Assembly: GCA_016715905.1 (NCBI GenBank)
Contig: JADJXI010000003.1
Span: 558,001 to 622,000, forward strand
DNA length: 64,000 nt
Direction of reading: 5' to 3'
Source of the DNA: Sphingobacteriaceae bacterium
GTDB lineage: Bacteria > Bacteroidota > Bacteroidia > B-17B0 > Aurantibacillaceae
Below the pieces are notes generated by a model, which saw only the letters and a program-made list of their open reading frames with translations, ran no database searches and was not told the DNA's origin. Position 1 is the first letter of the stretch. Each line of letters starts with the position of its first letter. This document shows, piece by piece, positions 45,435 to 54,032 of this stretch. Both the position numbers and the translations under genes were made by a program.

Positions 45435-45467
45435 CAAATATATATAAAAAATACTAAAACTGTCAAA
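45435..45467 (-). promoter_or_regulatory. Predicted tetR promoter
   Basis: Minus strand: TTTG (45467-45464), 21 nt, TATATTTG (45442-45435), exact consensus. The -33 box lies inside the near-palindrome at 45459-45476, which suggests autorepression. Confidence 0.6.
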
Positions 45468-45476
45468 AATGATAGT
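45459..45476. promoter_or_regulatory. Candidate TetR operator
   Basis: ACTGTCA, AAAA, TGATAGT: a near-perfect inverted repeat (one mismatch in 7-bp arms) in the divergent region between the regulator and the export operon, overlapping the regulator's -33 element. Confidence 0.5.
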
Positions 45477-45517
45477 AAAACTATTATAAATAAGTTATTT
45501 GCTATTATATTTACAGC

Positions 45518-47806
45518 ATGAAAACTCCATTTGACCTTTTTGTTACCTGGTTAAAAAATGAACGCAAAACCTTATCAAAGGTGTATTTACTGTCGGGTGT
45601 ACAGGGCTTGATGTATTTATCTATACCCCTTTGTATACAGGGAATTATTACCTATACCATGGCAGGCAGATTTACTTCTTCCTTATTTTTAATTGCTTTT
45701 GTAGCCATATTAGCTGTAGTTTTTTTAAGTTATTTTCAGTTGTGGCAGTTAAGAATTAATGAAACCATTAATCAAAAACTATTTGCCACTTTAACAGACC
45801 GTATTTCTTCCTTATTACAAGTGACCAGTGACAGGGAACAAATTTCATTTAAAATTAATCAGTTTTTCGACGTGGTTACTTTACAAAAAGGGGTAGGTAA
45901 AATTTTATTAGACTTTACTTTTGCCATTATCAGTATAGTTATTGGATTACTCATTTTGCCGGTTTACAGTTCCTGGTTTTTAATATTTACCTTATTGATG
46001 GTTGGAGGTTTATATTTTATTATCCGAACAAAAGGTAGAGGCGCAATTCAGTCCAATTTGGAAACCTCCAGAAGCAAATATCGTTTGGCTAAGTGGTTAC
46101 AAGAATCCACCTTGAAAATCATTAAAGAAGAAGATGATGAATACGAAAAGAGTGATAAATTTTTGGATGACTATTTATCGGCAAGAAAAAAACATTTTAA
46201 ATCGCTGGAGTGGCAATTCAAAGGGATAATGATTTTTAATATTGTATTTGTTTCTATTTTATTAATAGTTGGTATTTTTTTGGTTCAAAGTGGTGAGTTA
46301 AATATTGGGCAGTTTGTAGCCACTGAAATTATCATTTTCTTAATTATTAACTCCGTAGAAAAATTAATTTTTAATTTGGATACCTGCTATGATGTAGTGG
46401 TTGCATTGGTGAAAATTGATGAAATGTTTGCCTATCATCCCGAAATTTCTTTTCTCGACAACGAACCCAATAAAATGCCGGCTGCGCAAAATTACTATAG
46501 CCATCACTATTCTAAAAAAATAAAAATGGCATTTTACGGAATCCTAATCGCTATAGTTATTGTTGTGTTTTTGCCGTGGACACAAACCATACGTGCCGAT
46601 GGGAAGGTTACTGTAATTAATCCGGAAAAACAACCACAAACCATTCATACTCGCATTTCTGGACGAATAGAAAAATGGTACGTGAGCGAAGGGCAGTATG
46701 TAAAAAAGGGAGATACCATTGCTTTTATTTCAGAAGTAAAGGACGAATATTTGGATCCTTCCTTATTAACAAGATCCGAATCGCAAATAAAATCGAAGGA
46801 GCAAAATATTGTTTCGTATGAGAATAAAATAAATTCAATTGACGAACAAGTAGATGCTTTAACTAAAAACCTGCAATTAAAAACCGAGCAGTTAAAAAAC
46901 AAAAGATTACAAGGTAAAAACAAAGTGGTATCTGATAGTATGGAGATGGTTACCGCAAAAAACAATTATATAGTGGCAGAAGAACAATTGAAACGCTATG
47001 AAGAATTGCTAAAAAAAGATGTTATATCAAAAACTGATTTTGAAAATCGGAAAATAAAATTGCAGGATGCCGGGGCCAAAATGATTTCAGCGGAAAATAA
47101 ATGGGCAATCAGTAAAAACGAATTATTGAATATTGACATCGAATTAAATTCAATTCGGCAGGAATTCAATGAAAAACTAATGAAGGCTGAATCTGAAAAA
47201 TTTTCCACTTTTTCAACGCTATATGATGCAGAAGCTACATTAACAAAAATGCAAAATCAATTGGCAAATTATTCCATTCGTCAAAATTATTATTATGTTT
47301 TGGCGCCGCAAGATGGATTAGTGATGCAAACATTTTATCAAGGTATTGGTGAAATTGTGAAAGATGGAGCTTCCATTTGCAGTATTGTTCCGGAAAGCAA
47401 CGAACAAAGCGTTGAAGTATACGTAGATCCGATTGATTTGCCTTTGATAGAGGAGGGTAGGGTAATTCAATTGCAATTTGATGGTTGGCCTGCCTTTGTA
47501 TTCAGTGGTTGGCCCGGGGTTAGTTTTGGAACTTATTCTGCTGAAGTTATTTCTATTGATCGAAATATAAGCGATAATGGAAAATTCAGAGTGTTAGCGA
47601 TGAATAAATTAGCACAAAAATGGCCTGAAGCTATTAAGCCCGGCGGAGGAGTGGAAGGTTTTGTGCTCTTAAAGGATGTGCCATTGATTTATGAATTATG
47701 GCGAAAAGCCAACGGTTTTCCGCCGGAATTTTATAACTCATTAAATAAGAAGGATAACTCAGTAAATAAAGATAAAAAAGAAGAGGGTAAGCGTGAAGAC
47801 AAATAG
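45518..47806 (+). CDS. Fusion of an ABC-exporter membrane domain (no ATPase) and a HlyD-type adaptor
   Basis: 762 residues in one uninterrupted frame. Residues 1-320 look like a type I ABC-exporter membrane domain: six hydrophobic segments (about 22-48, 54-76, 125-148, 150-168, 236-260, 270-288) and the typical post-TM6 stretch VVALVKIDEMFAYHPE. Where an ATPase domain would start, a seventh membrane segment (about 338-356) leads into a HlyD adaptor: lipoyl half-motif ISGRIEKWYVSEGQYVKKGD, a long coiled coil (about 405-580), second half YVLAPQDGLVMQTFYQGIGE, and a beta barrel. No Walker motifs exist anywhere. It overlaps the TolC gene by 14 nt. Likely one part of an export machine; energy source unclear. 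Confidence 0.85.
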   Translation: MKTPFDLFVTWLKNERKTLSKVYLLSGVQGLMYLSIPLCIQGIITYTMAGRFTSSLFLIAFVAILAVVFLSYFQLWQLRINETINQKLFATLTDRISSLLQVTSDREQISFKINQFFDVVTLQKGVGKILLDFTFAIISIVIGLLILPVYSSWFLIFTLLMVGGLYFIIRTKGRGAIQSNLETSRSKYRLAKWLQESTLKIIKEEDDEYEKSDKFLDDYLSARKKHFKSLEWQFKGIMIFNIVFVSILLIVGIFLVQSGELNIGQFVATEIIIFLIINSVEKLIFNLDTCYDVVVALVKIDEMFAYHPEISFLDNEPNKMPAAQNYYSHHYSKKIKMAFYGILIAIVIVVFLPWTQTIRADGKVTVINPEKQPQTIHTRISGRIEKWYVSEGQYVKKGDTIAFISEVKDEYLDPSLLTRSESQIKSKEQNIVSYENKINSIDEQVDALTKNLQLKTEQLKNKRLQGKNKVVSDSMEMVTAKNNYIVAEEQLKRYEELLKKDVISKTDFENRKIKLQDAGAKMISAENKWAISKNELLNIDIELNSIRQEFNEKLMKAESEKFSTFSTLYDAEATLTKMQNQLANYSIRQNYYYVLAPQDGLVMQTFYQGIGEIVKDGASICSIVPESNEQSVEVYVDPIDLPLIEEGRVIQLQFDGWPAFVFSGWPGVSFGTYSAEVISIDRNISDNGKFRVLAMNKLAQKWPEAIKPGGGVEGFVLLKDVPLIYELWRKANGFPPEFYNSLNKKDNSVNKDKKEEGKREDK

Positions 47807-49193
47807 AAACATATTATTTTTATTTTTTGTAATTCAATATTTGAGTATTCAGTCGCAGAAAGAATACGTGTTTACATTTGATTTTTTCATGGAACATGTG
47901 AGTACCGATAATCCGCTGGCCGAAAAAGCTAATAATATTCAAAAAATTTCGAATAATAACTTTAAAGCATTTCGCGGTCAGTACGACCCACAAATAAATG
48001 CTTCAGTGGACAATAAACAATTTGGCGGGAAAGAGTATTACAATATGATTGGTGGTGAAATAAAACAGCCGATTTTTACTTCGCAATATTTGAAAGCCGG
48101 ATTTGATTATGCAAATGGAGATTTTTTAAATCCGCAAAACAATTTGCCGGTGGCCGGTTTACCTTATGCCGGAATTGAAATGGGTGTGTTACAGGGCTTG
48201 ATGATCGATAAGCGGAGAGCTGATTTATTAAAAGCCAAAGAACAAAAAACCTATTTTTCACTTGAAAAAGATATACAATTAAATAATTTATTTTTTGCCG
48301 CCAGTACTACGTATGCTAATTGGGTATTTGTTCAAAAGCAATTGAAATTATACGATTACTTTATTAAACTGGCTCAGATTCGATATTTAGGAATAGTTGA
48401 ATTAGCTAAAATAGGTGAGCATGCCGGAATTGACAGTGTTGAAGCTTCCATTAATTATAAATCGAGATTATTAGATTTTCAAACTGCATTAATTGAATAT
48501 CAAAAACAAACAGCTAATTTAAATGTGTTTTACCCTGCATTTTCAGATTCTTTAAATAGTGAACAATTCAACACGCCCGATTCATTAGAACGGATGTATT
48601 TACGTTTTAGAGGTTTTGCCGAGAAGGAAATTACTAATGTAGAGAATAACAATCCCTTAATTTCTCAATATTTATCTAAAGAAAAAATACTAACTATTGA
48701 GCGAAGGTTAAAACGAGAAATGATAAAACCAAAGCTGGATTTCAGGTATAATTTTTTATTAGGCCAAAATAATTCGGATGCCATTCTATTCTCTTCTAAT
48801 AATTACAAGTGGGGGGCAGGCTTGAGCTTCCCCTTATTTTTATCTAATCCCCGAAATAATTTAAAAATTGCAAATCTTGAAATTGCGAATAATAAAATGG
48901 AAATGGAAAATAAAAGCAGAGAGTTAAATAATAAACTGTTTTATTTAAAAGAAGCCATTGTAGTTCTTTCTCAGCAAATAAATAACGCAATAAACAATGC
49001 TGAACTCAGTAAAAAATTGTTGGAAGCCGAAAAACTTAAATTTTACAATGGCGAAAGTTCCCTGTTTTTAGTAAATACCCGTGAAAATAAGTGGCTCGAA
49101 ACAGAACTGAAAGAGAGCGAGTATAAACTCAAGTATATAAGTTATGTGCTCACCATGATTTATATTCAAGGTAATTTAAATTATAAGATATGA
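47793..49193 (+). CDS. TolC-family outer-membrane efflux protein
   Basis: 466 residues with signal peptide ending near IQSQ and long alternating helical/beta segments of the outer membrane factor type (QNNLPVAGLPYAGIEMGVLQGLMIDKRRADLL; an EKLKFYNGESSLFLVNTRE helix near the end, a typical TolC signature). It starts with GTG inside the 3' end of the HlyD-fusion gene (14-nt overlap) and overlaps the next gene by 4 nt. It would form the outer-membrane exit duct for the HlyD adaptor. Confidence 0.9.
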   Translation: MKTNRNILFLFFVIQYLSIQSQKEYVFTFDFFMEHVSTDNPLAEKANNIQKISNNNFKAFRGQYDPQINASVDNKQFGGKEYYNMIGGEIKQPIFTSQYLKAGFDYANGDFLNPQNNLPVAGLPYAGIEMGVLQGLMIDKRRADLLKAKEQKTYFSLEKDIQLNNLFFAASTTYANWVFVQKQLKLYDYFIKLAQIRYLGIVELAKIGEHAGIDSVEASINYKSRLLDFQTALIEYQKQTANLNVFYPAFSDSLNSEQFNTPDSLERMYLRFRGFAEKEITNVENNNPLISQYLSKEKILTIERRLKREMIKPKLDFRYNFLLGQNNSDAILFSSNNYKWGAGLSFPLFLSNPRNNLKIANLEIANNKMEMENKSRELNNKLFYLKEAIVVLSQQINNAINNAELSKKLLEAEKLKFYNGESSLFLVNTRENKWLETELKESEYKLKYISYVLTMIYIQGNLNYKI

Positions 49194-49498
49194 TAACCTT
49201 TCACATTATATCATCCCATGAAGACGAAGCCAAGGAGATTGCGCGCGAAATTTTAGTTGCAAAATATGCTTTACATATGCAACTAGACCAGGAAAGAAAA
49301 ATGATTCTGAATAATAATGGTGAATTAATGGATACCGTGAATTATAAATTGAGCTTTATTACCAAAGCCCTGTTATATTCGGAAATAGAATTATTTGTGA
49401 AAGAGATTGTGAAAGGAAAATTTGTTTACATGTATTCCCTGCCGATAAGTCAAATGAATGTTGAGCATTCGGCCTATTTGAGAGAAAATTTAAAATAA
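49190..49498 (+). CDS. Small CutA-like protein, last gene of the export operon
   Basis: 102 residues, ATGA overlap with the TolC gene. The layout beta strand (MITFHIISS), helix with DEAKEIAREILVAKYALHM, strand (MILNNNGELMDTVNYKLSFITKA), helix and strand (FVYMYSLPIS) resembles the CutA1 fold, which has the CPDEAEAERIARELVEERLAA-like helix. The cysteine and the copper-binding residues usually quoted for CutA are not obvious. So it is a divergent relative at best; role in this operon unknown. Confidence 0.55.
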   Translation: MITFHIISSHEDEAKEIAREILVAKYALHMQLDQERKMILNNNGELMDTVNYKLSFITKALLYSEIELFVKEIVKGKFVYMYSLPISQMNVEHSAYLRENLK

Positions 49499-49506
49499 AA
49501 AAATTT

Positions 49507-50082
49507 TTACTCTAACAATTCAGATCTGTAAATGTCTCTTACTGTAACTGTTTTGTTTGTATAACCGGTGGTGCTTAGGTCTTTTTTACTGTCTGCCGAT
49601 ATGTTTAAGTCTTTTGGTTCGCATAATTTTACTCCCAAAGTGGACATGTAAATTTTCCAAACAAATTCCGCATTAAATAACTCCTCACTATTCAAACTTT
49701 CTGTATTGTCTTTTTTGTCTCCTATTTTTGCATTGCAATAGGTTTGCATTGTATTTACTGCCGATTGATCTACTAAATCTTTTTCCGCCAACCATTTAAC
49801 GCTGTATTTTTTACCTTCACTTAAATCAATAAAATCCCAAATAATCATTTTCTTAAAAACATCGTCCATAAAATACACATACGCGTGTTCTTTATCGTGG
49901 ATGATTAAACCTGTACAATTAAAATTTTTCTTGTCGCCGGGTTCATTCGCGGGCGGCATTTTCGGATTTTTGATAAATATAATGTCTCCATCCTGCCAGG
50001 TACTTTCAGTAATTCCCTGACTAAACGACTTAATTGAAAGAAGAATAATGATTAAAATGAGGGTATGTTTGATTGCTTTCAT
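49507..50082 (-). CDS. YiiX-like permuted papain-fold protein lacking catalytic residues
   Basis: 191 residues with signal peptide MKAIKHTLILIIILLSIKSFS. The order WQDGDIIFIKN, NCTGLIIHDKEHAYVYF, and FNAEFVWKIYMSTLGVKL follows the YiiX/YebB family, whose active site is His (SHVGII) and Cys (YCSELVWK). Here the His position is Cys and the Cys position is Asn, so hydrolase activity looks lost. Homology is clear in pattern but not tested. Likely periplasmic, with a binding role. It converges with the export operon. Confidence 0.6.
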   Translation of the reverse strand: MKAIKHTLILIIILLSIKSFSQGITESTWQDGDIIFIKNPKMPPANEPGDKKNFNCTGLIIHDKEHAYVYFMDDVFKKMIIWDFIDLSEGKKYSVKWLAEKDLVDQSAVNTMQTYCNAKIGDKKDNTESLNSEELFNAEFVWKIYMSTLGVKLCEPKDLNISADSKKDLSTTGYTNKTVTVRDIYRSELLE

Positions 50083-50204
50083 AAGTCTGGTGTTAATTCC
50101 TACTAATGTATACGTAAAAAACCATTTAAGGTTTGATTTTAGCTAATAAATATTGATTTTTGTCCAAATCCCAACCTTTTACTAAATTGTTTTAAATGCT
50201 AAAA

Positions 50205-50840
50205 TTATACTTTTTTCAGTAACATTAATCCGTCTCTAACAGGTAAAAGGAGGCTTTCTACCCTTTTATCTTGTCTTACTTTAGTGTTAAAATCATGCAA
50301 GGCTAAGGTATCGGGGTCTTTTTTCTCTAATAGTATTTTGCCACTCCAAAGTACATTATCGGCAATGATTAAGGCTCCGGATTTTAGTACGTCAATTAAT
50401 AAATCAAAATATAGGGAGTAATTTATTTTATCGGCATCAATAAAAATCAAATCGGGTTTGATATTTAAGGTAGGAATTAATTCGGCAGCATTACCCGTTA
50501 AAAGTTCTATTTGATTTTTGTAAATACTTTTTTGAAAGTATTCACTAGCAATTGCCTGAGTTTCCGGGTTGTTGTCAATGGTTATAAGCTTTCCATTTTT
50601 ATTCAGCCCTTCGGCTAAACAAAGCGCTGAATATCCGGTGTAAGTGCCCAATTCCAGTATACAATCCGGTTTTTGCATTTTTGAGAGAAATGACAAAAGT
50701 CGCCCTTGTAAATGCCCACTTAACATCCTTGGCATTCTTGCTTTTAAATGAGTTTGACGGTTTAATTCACTTAGCAATTCATTTTCCGGACTCGAGTGCA
50801 TTTCGCTATAAGCTAACAATTCATTACTTATAAATTCCAT
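50205..50840 (-). CDS. Class I SAM-dependent O-methyltransferase
   Basis: 211 residues of the caffeoyl-CoA/catechol O-methyltransferase family (methyltransferase family 3). Motif I is ILELGTYTGYSALCLA (SAM binding), then KLITIDNNPETQAIA, and DLIFIDADKINYSLYF with the metal-binding aspartate and lysine; ADNVLWSGKI follows. Substrate unknown. It starts 1 nt after the acpH-like gene, so the two form an operon. Confidence 0.9.
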   Translation of the reverse strand: MEFISNELLAYSEMHSSPENELLSELNRQTHLKARMPRMLSGHLQGRLLSFLSKMQKPDCILELGTYTGYSALCLAEGLNKNGKLITIDNNPETQAIASEYFQKSIYKNQIELLTGNAAELIPTLNIKPDLIFIDADKINYSLYFDLLIDVLKSGALIIADNVLWSGKILLEKKDPDTLALHDFNTKVRQDKRVESLLLPVRDGLMLLKKV

Positions 50841-50841
50841 T

Positions 50842-51423
50842 TTAGTTATTTTTATTATTTAAAAATTTATTCATTGCATCATTCATAAAAGTATTGAAAT
50901 TATTTTCCAGTAAATCGCGATTTTCAATGAAAACCGGTAATGATTCGTTCAAAGCAATTTTATGATTTATTCTATGCGAAAAGTGGGTAAGTATTTTTTC
51001 AATGCCTTCTTGTTTTGAATAATTAAAAAAGGCATTATGATTCAATACATAATTTAAAAATTGTTTACTTGATTCAGGGAGGTATTGACTGTTATTAGTA
51101 TAGATTTTGTATACAGAATCACAATAATCCTGTAAATTAATAGAAGAATACATTTCAAATTTTGATCCAAGTAAATGGTCGAAATAAAAATCCACCAAAA
51201 TACCGCTGTATTTTTCAAATTTATCGTAAAATACTCTTTTGCTATCTTTAAACAAGGGATGCGAATCTGTAAACGAATCTATTTGCCTGTGCAAATGAAT
51301 TCCTTCCATAATTTCCAAAGGGTAATTTTCAGGTATCTGACCTTTAATATGATCAGCAATAAAATTACCAATTAATAATCCTTCTTGATTGGACGAAAGA
51401 AAAGAATGGGCCAGGTAATTCAT
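50842..51423 (-). CDS. acpH: Acyl carrier protein phosphodiesterase
   Basis: Removes the phosphopantetheine arm of acyl carrier protein. 193 residues, mostly helical. The family start MNYLAHSFLS, the metal-binding GNFIADHIKG, and HLHRQIDSFTDSHPLF are present, as is the conserved DFYFDHLLG segment. Divergent from rsmE across 27 nt. Confidence 0.88.
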   Translation of the reverse strand: MNYLAHSFLSSNQEGLLIGNFIADHIKGQIPENYPLEIMEGIHLHRQIDSFTDSHPLFKDSKRVFYDKFEKYSGILVDFYFDHLLGSKFEMYSSINLQDYCDSVYKIYTNNSQYLPESSKQFLNYVLNHNAFFNYSKQEGIEKILTHFSHRINHKIALNESLPVFIENRDLLENNFNTFMNDAMNKFLNNKNN

Positions 51424-51450
51424 ACGTATAAAATTACGTATTTTTATCGG

Positions 51451-52155
51451 GTGAATATATTTCTAGCCGAAATACAAAATAAAAATGCTATTCTGAATGA
51501 GGAAGAAAGTTTGCATTGTGCAAAAGTGCTTAGAATGAAAGAAGGGGATGTTATTCAGTTGTTGAACGGAAGCGGTAAAAAATTCAATGCTGTTTTAACA
51601 AGGATTAATGCTAAACAGTGTGAAGCGGAAATTCAATCGGAGGAAAATAATCCATACCCAAGAAATTATTACTTGCACTTGGCCATTTCGCCCACCAAAC
51701 AAAATGAGCGAATAGAGTGGATGCTGGAGAAGTGTGTGGAAATAGGTATTGACGAAATTTCTTTTATTCGATGTAAAAATTCTGAACGAACAGCCATTAA
51801 ACTAGAGCGTATGAATAAAATTGTGTTGAGTGCTGTTAAACAAAGTCTGCAGTTTCAAATTCCAAAAGTAAATGAAATTAGATTATTCAATGATTTTATC
51901 GGAACTGTTTCTTCCGATTGTCAAAAGCTAATTGCTCACTGTGCAAATTCCGAAAAAAAGGACTTTAACGGATTCAAATTCAAAAATGAAAAAACACTTG
52001 TTTTGATTGGTCCGGAAGGTGATTTTACAAACGAAGAAATAGCTTTGGCAAATAATCAATCATTTGTCCCGGTATCGCTTGGAAATAATCGTTTAAGAAC
52101 AGAAACGGCTGGCCTGGTAGTTTGTCAGACTGTTTCTATTTTAAGTGCGTTTTAA
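51451..52155 (+). CDS. rsmE: 16S rRNA (uracil-1498-N3)-methyltransferase
   Basis: SPOUT methyltransferase that modifies U1498 of 16S rRNA. About 234 residues from GTG 51451, which gives MNIFLAEI as in other Bacteroidota RsmE; an ATG at 51385 lies inside the divergent acpH gene. N-terminal PUA-like domain (HCAKVLRMKEGD), then the knot domain with KCVEIGIDEISFI, VLIGPEGDFTNEEIALA and SLGNNRLRTETAGLV. Its last 20 nt overlap the 3' end of the convergent thioredoxin-like gene. Confidence 0.93.
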   Translation: MNIFLAEIQNKNAILNEEESLHCAKVLRMKEGDVIQLLNGSGKKFNAVLTRINAKQCEAEIQSEENNPYPRNYYLHLAISPTKQNERIEWMLEKCVEIGIDEISFIRCKNSERTAIKLERMNKIVLSAVKQSLQFQIPKVNEIRLFNDFIGTVSSDCQKLIAHCANSEKKDFNGFKFKNEKTLVLIGPEGDFTNEEIALANNQSFVPVSLGNNRLRTETAGLVVCQTVSILSAF

Positions 52156-53326
52156 TTTTGTTTAACAAGTCAATCGTTTCCTTATATTCGTCTTCACTCA
52201 TTTCTTCTTTTTTTGCACTGGCGATTGCCTTATTCGCTACTTGTTCAGCTTCAGAATATTTTTCCAATTTAAATAAAATAGCAGCTTGCGTATCTTCATA
52301 CATATACTGGGCCTTCAATTCACAGGCGCGGCGTGACATTTTTAGTGCGTCTTCCAGCAATTTTTTATCACTTACTTTTTCATAAAACTGCCAAGCTATT
52401 TGATTTAAGGCAGCTGCATTATTTGTGCTGTGCTTCAAGTGATATTCGGCAGCCAGGGGATAATACTTTTCTGTATCAAATTTCTGATAGAGGCTTAAAT
52501 CGCTATTTATTAAAATTGATTCTGACATTGGATAATTAGATTTTGTGAATTCGGCCTTGGCATTTTCATAACCTGTTTTATCATATTCTTTGGCGTAAAT
52601 AAATTTGCCAAAATAAGATTTACCTAATTTCAACATTTTCCCCTCAACGGTGTCCTTACCAAAACTGTTTTCGAATGTAGAATAGTTCGCTATAAAATAA
52701 GTTGCCGGTTTTGATTGAAAGTTATTGATATAATCTCTAAACAAAACCCAATTTGTTCTTTTCAAATAGTCTTTATCGTTGAGGTTTGCTAAGTAATTGT
52801 TTATTTCATTGCTTGGATCAAGGCAACATCCGCGCAATAATTGCGCATAACTTAATATTGTAGCTTCATTTAATTTTTCTTTTTCATAATTTGTTTTAAT
52901 AGCTGTAAAATTTTTATCACTCGAATAGCCGTTTTTCCCAAAAGCAAGGAAACTTTCAACAGGTAAACCTCCGGCGCCGCGATGAACCAATTCACCTGAA
53001 CTATTCAGAACAATTAAATTCGGGTAACAGCTTACATTGTATTTTTTTGCGAATTCTAATCCTTCGCCCTTCTCCATATCCAATTTATAATTGATGTACG
53101 ACGTATTATAATAATCTGCTACTGTATCATTGGTAAAAATATTTTTAGCCATCCATTTGCAAGGGCCGCACCAAGTTGTGTAAGCATCAATAAATATAAG
53201 TTTATTCTCTTTTTTAGCTTTTTCAAAAACAGAAGCTAAATTTCCGTGTTCAAATTGTATTTCTTTATTTTGTGCCTGTAGCCCAAAAACAAATGTTAGA
53301 AACCCGGCAATTATTATTTTTTTCAT
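52136..53326 (-). CDS. Exported thioredoxin-fold protein with helical-repeat C-terminus
   Basis: 396 residues from ATG 53326 (MKKIIIAGF); a longer frame from 53344 adds MFKLSI within the promoter. Signal peptide ends at LQAQ. The thioredoxin domain has active site WCGPC in TTWCGPCKWMAKNIF; the rest (about 140-396) is helical and ends in TPR-like repeats (AAEYHLKHSTNNAAALNQIAWQFYE). Probably periplasmic redox or binding role. Its 3' end overlaps rsmE by 20 nt. Confidence 0.85.
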   Translation of the reverse strand: MKKIIIAGFLTFVFGLQAQNKEIQFEHGNLASVFEKAKKENKLIFIDAYTTWCGPCKWMAKNIFTNDTVADYYNTSYINYKLDMEKGEGLEFAKKYNVSCYPNLIVLNSSGELVHRGAGGLPVESFLAFGKNGYSSDKNFTAIKTNYEKEKLNEATILSYAQLLRGCCLDPSNEINNYLANLNDKDYLKRTNWVLFRDYINNFQSKPATYFIANYSTFENSFGKDTVEGKMLKLGKSYFGKFIYAKEYDKTGYENAKAEFTKSNYPMSESILINSDLSLYQKFDTEKYYPLAAEYHLKHSTNNAAALNQIAWQFYEKVSDKKLLEDALKMSRRACELKAQYMYEDTQAAILFKLEKYSEAEQVANKAIASAKKEEMSEDEYKETIDLLNKIKTHLK

Positions 53327-53341
53327 GATGCTTAATTTAAA

Positions 53342-53349
53342 CAAATATA
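53342..53349 (-). promoter_or_regulatory. Predicted -7 element of the thioredoxin-like gene
   Basis: TATATTTG on the minus strand, 15 nt before the start codon; no TTG at the usual distance. Confidence 0.4.
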
Positions 53350-53366
53350 GTAAAATTGTAAAAGGG

Positions 53367-54032
53367 ATGAATTACCATTTAGATACAGATTGGCAAGTTT
53401 TATTGAAAGATGAATTTATTAAGGATTATTTTATTCGGCTATGCGATTTTTTGGATGAGGAGCGGGAGAATTATAAAATTTATCCGGAACAGGAATTGGT
53501 ATTTTCTGCATTCAACCGAACAAAACCCACGCAAATAAAAGTTGTTATTTTAGGACAAGATCCTTATCACGGAATAGGGCAGGCCAATGGTTTATGTTTT
53601 TCGGTAAATGATGGAATGAAAATGCCCCCTAGTTTGGTTAATATTTTTAAAGAATTAAAAACAGATATAGGATGTGATATTCCGATAACCGGAAACTTAG
53701 AACACTGGGCTGACCAAGGCGTGTTTTTATTAAATTCGGTATTAACTGTTCGAAAAGATAATGCAGGAAGCCATCAAAAAAAAGGGTGGGAGCAATTTAC
53801 CGATCAGGTAATTAATATAATTTCGGCTAAATACGAAGGAATTATTTTTATGTTGTGGGGAAATTACGCAAAGGAAAAAGCCGTATTAATAGATCATAAC
53901 AAACATTTGGTGTTACAAGCGGCGCATCCTTCGCCATTAGCTCGGGGAGCATATTTTGGAAGCAAACATTTTTCTAAAGCCAATGTTTACTTGAATTCTA
54001 TTGGTAAATCACCCGTTAACTGGTGTTTTTGA
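53367..54032 (+). CDS. ung: Uracil-DNA glycosylase (family 1)
   Basis: Excises uracil from DNA in base-excision repair. 221 residues from ATG 53367 (MNYHLDTDW); upstream in-frame ATGs at 53325 and 53328 lie in the divergent promoter region. Seen: water-activating motif VVILGQDPYHG with the catalytic Asp, LLNSVLTVR, and the HPSPLARG leucine loop that intercalates DNA. Length is normal. Confidence 0.96.
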   Translation: MNYHLDTDWQVLLKDEFIKDYFIRLCDFLDEERENYKIYPEQELVFSAFNRTKPTQIKVVILGQDPYHGIGQANGLCFSVNDGMKMPPSLVNIFKELKTDIGCDIPITGNLEHWADQGVFLLNSVLTVRKDNAGSHQKKGWEQFTDQVINIISAKYEGIIFMLWGNYAKEKAVLIDHNKHLVLQAAHPSPLARGAYFGSKHFSKANVYLNSIGKSPVNWCF

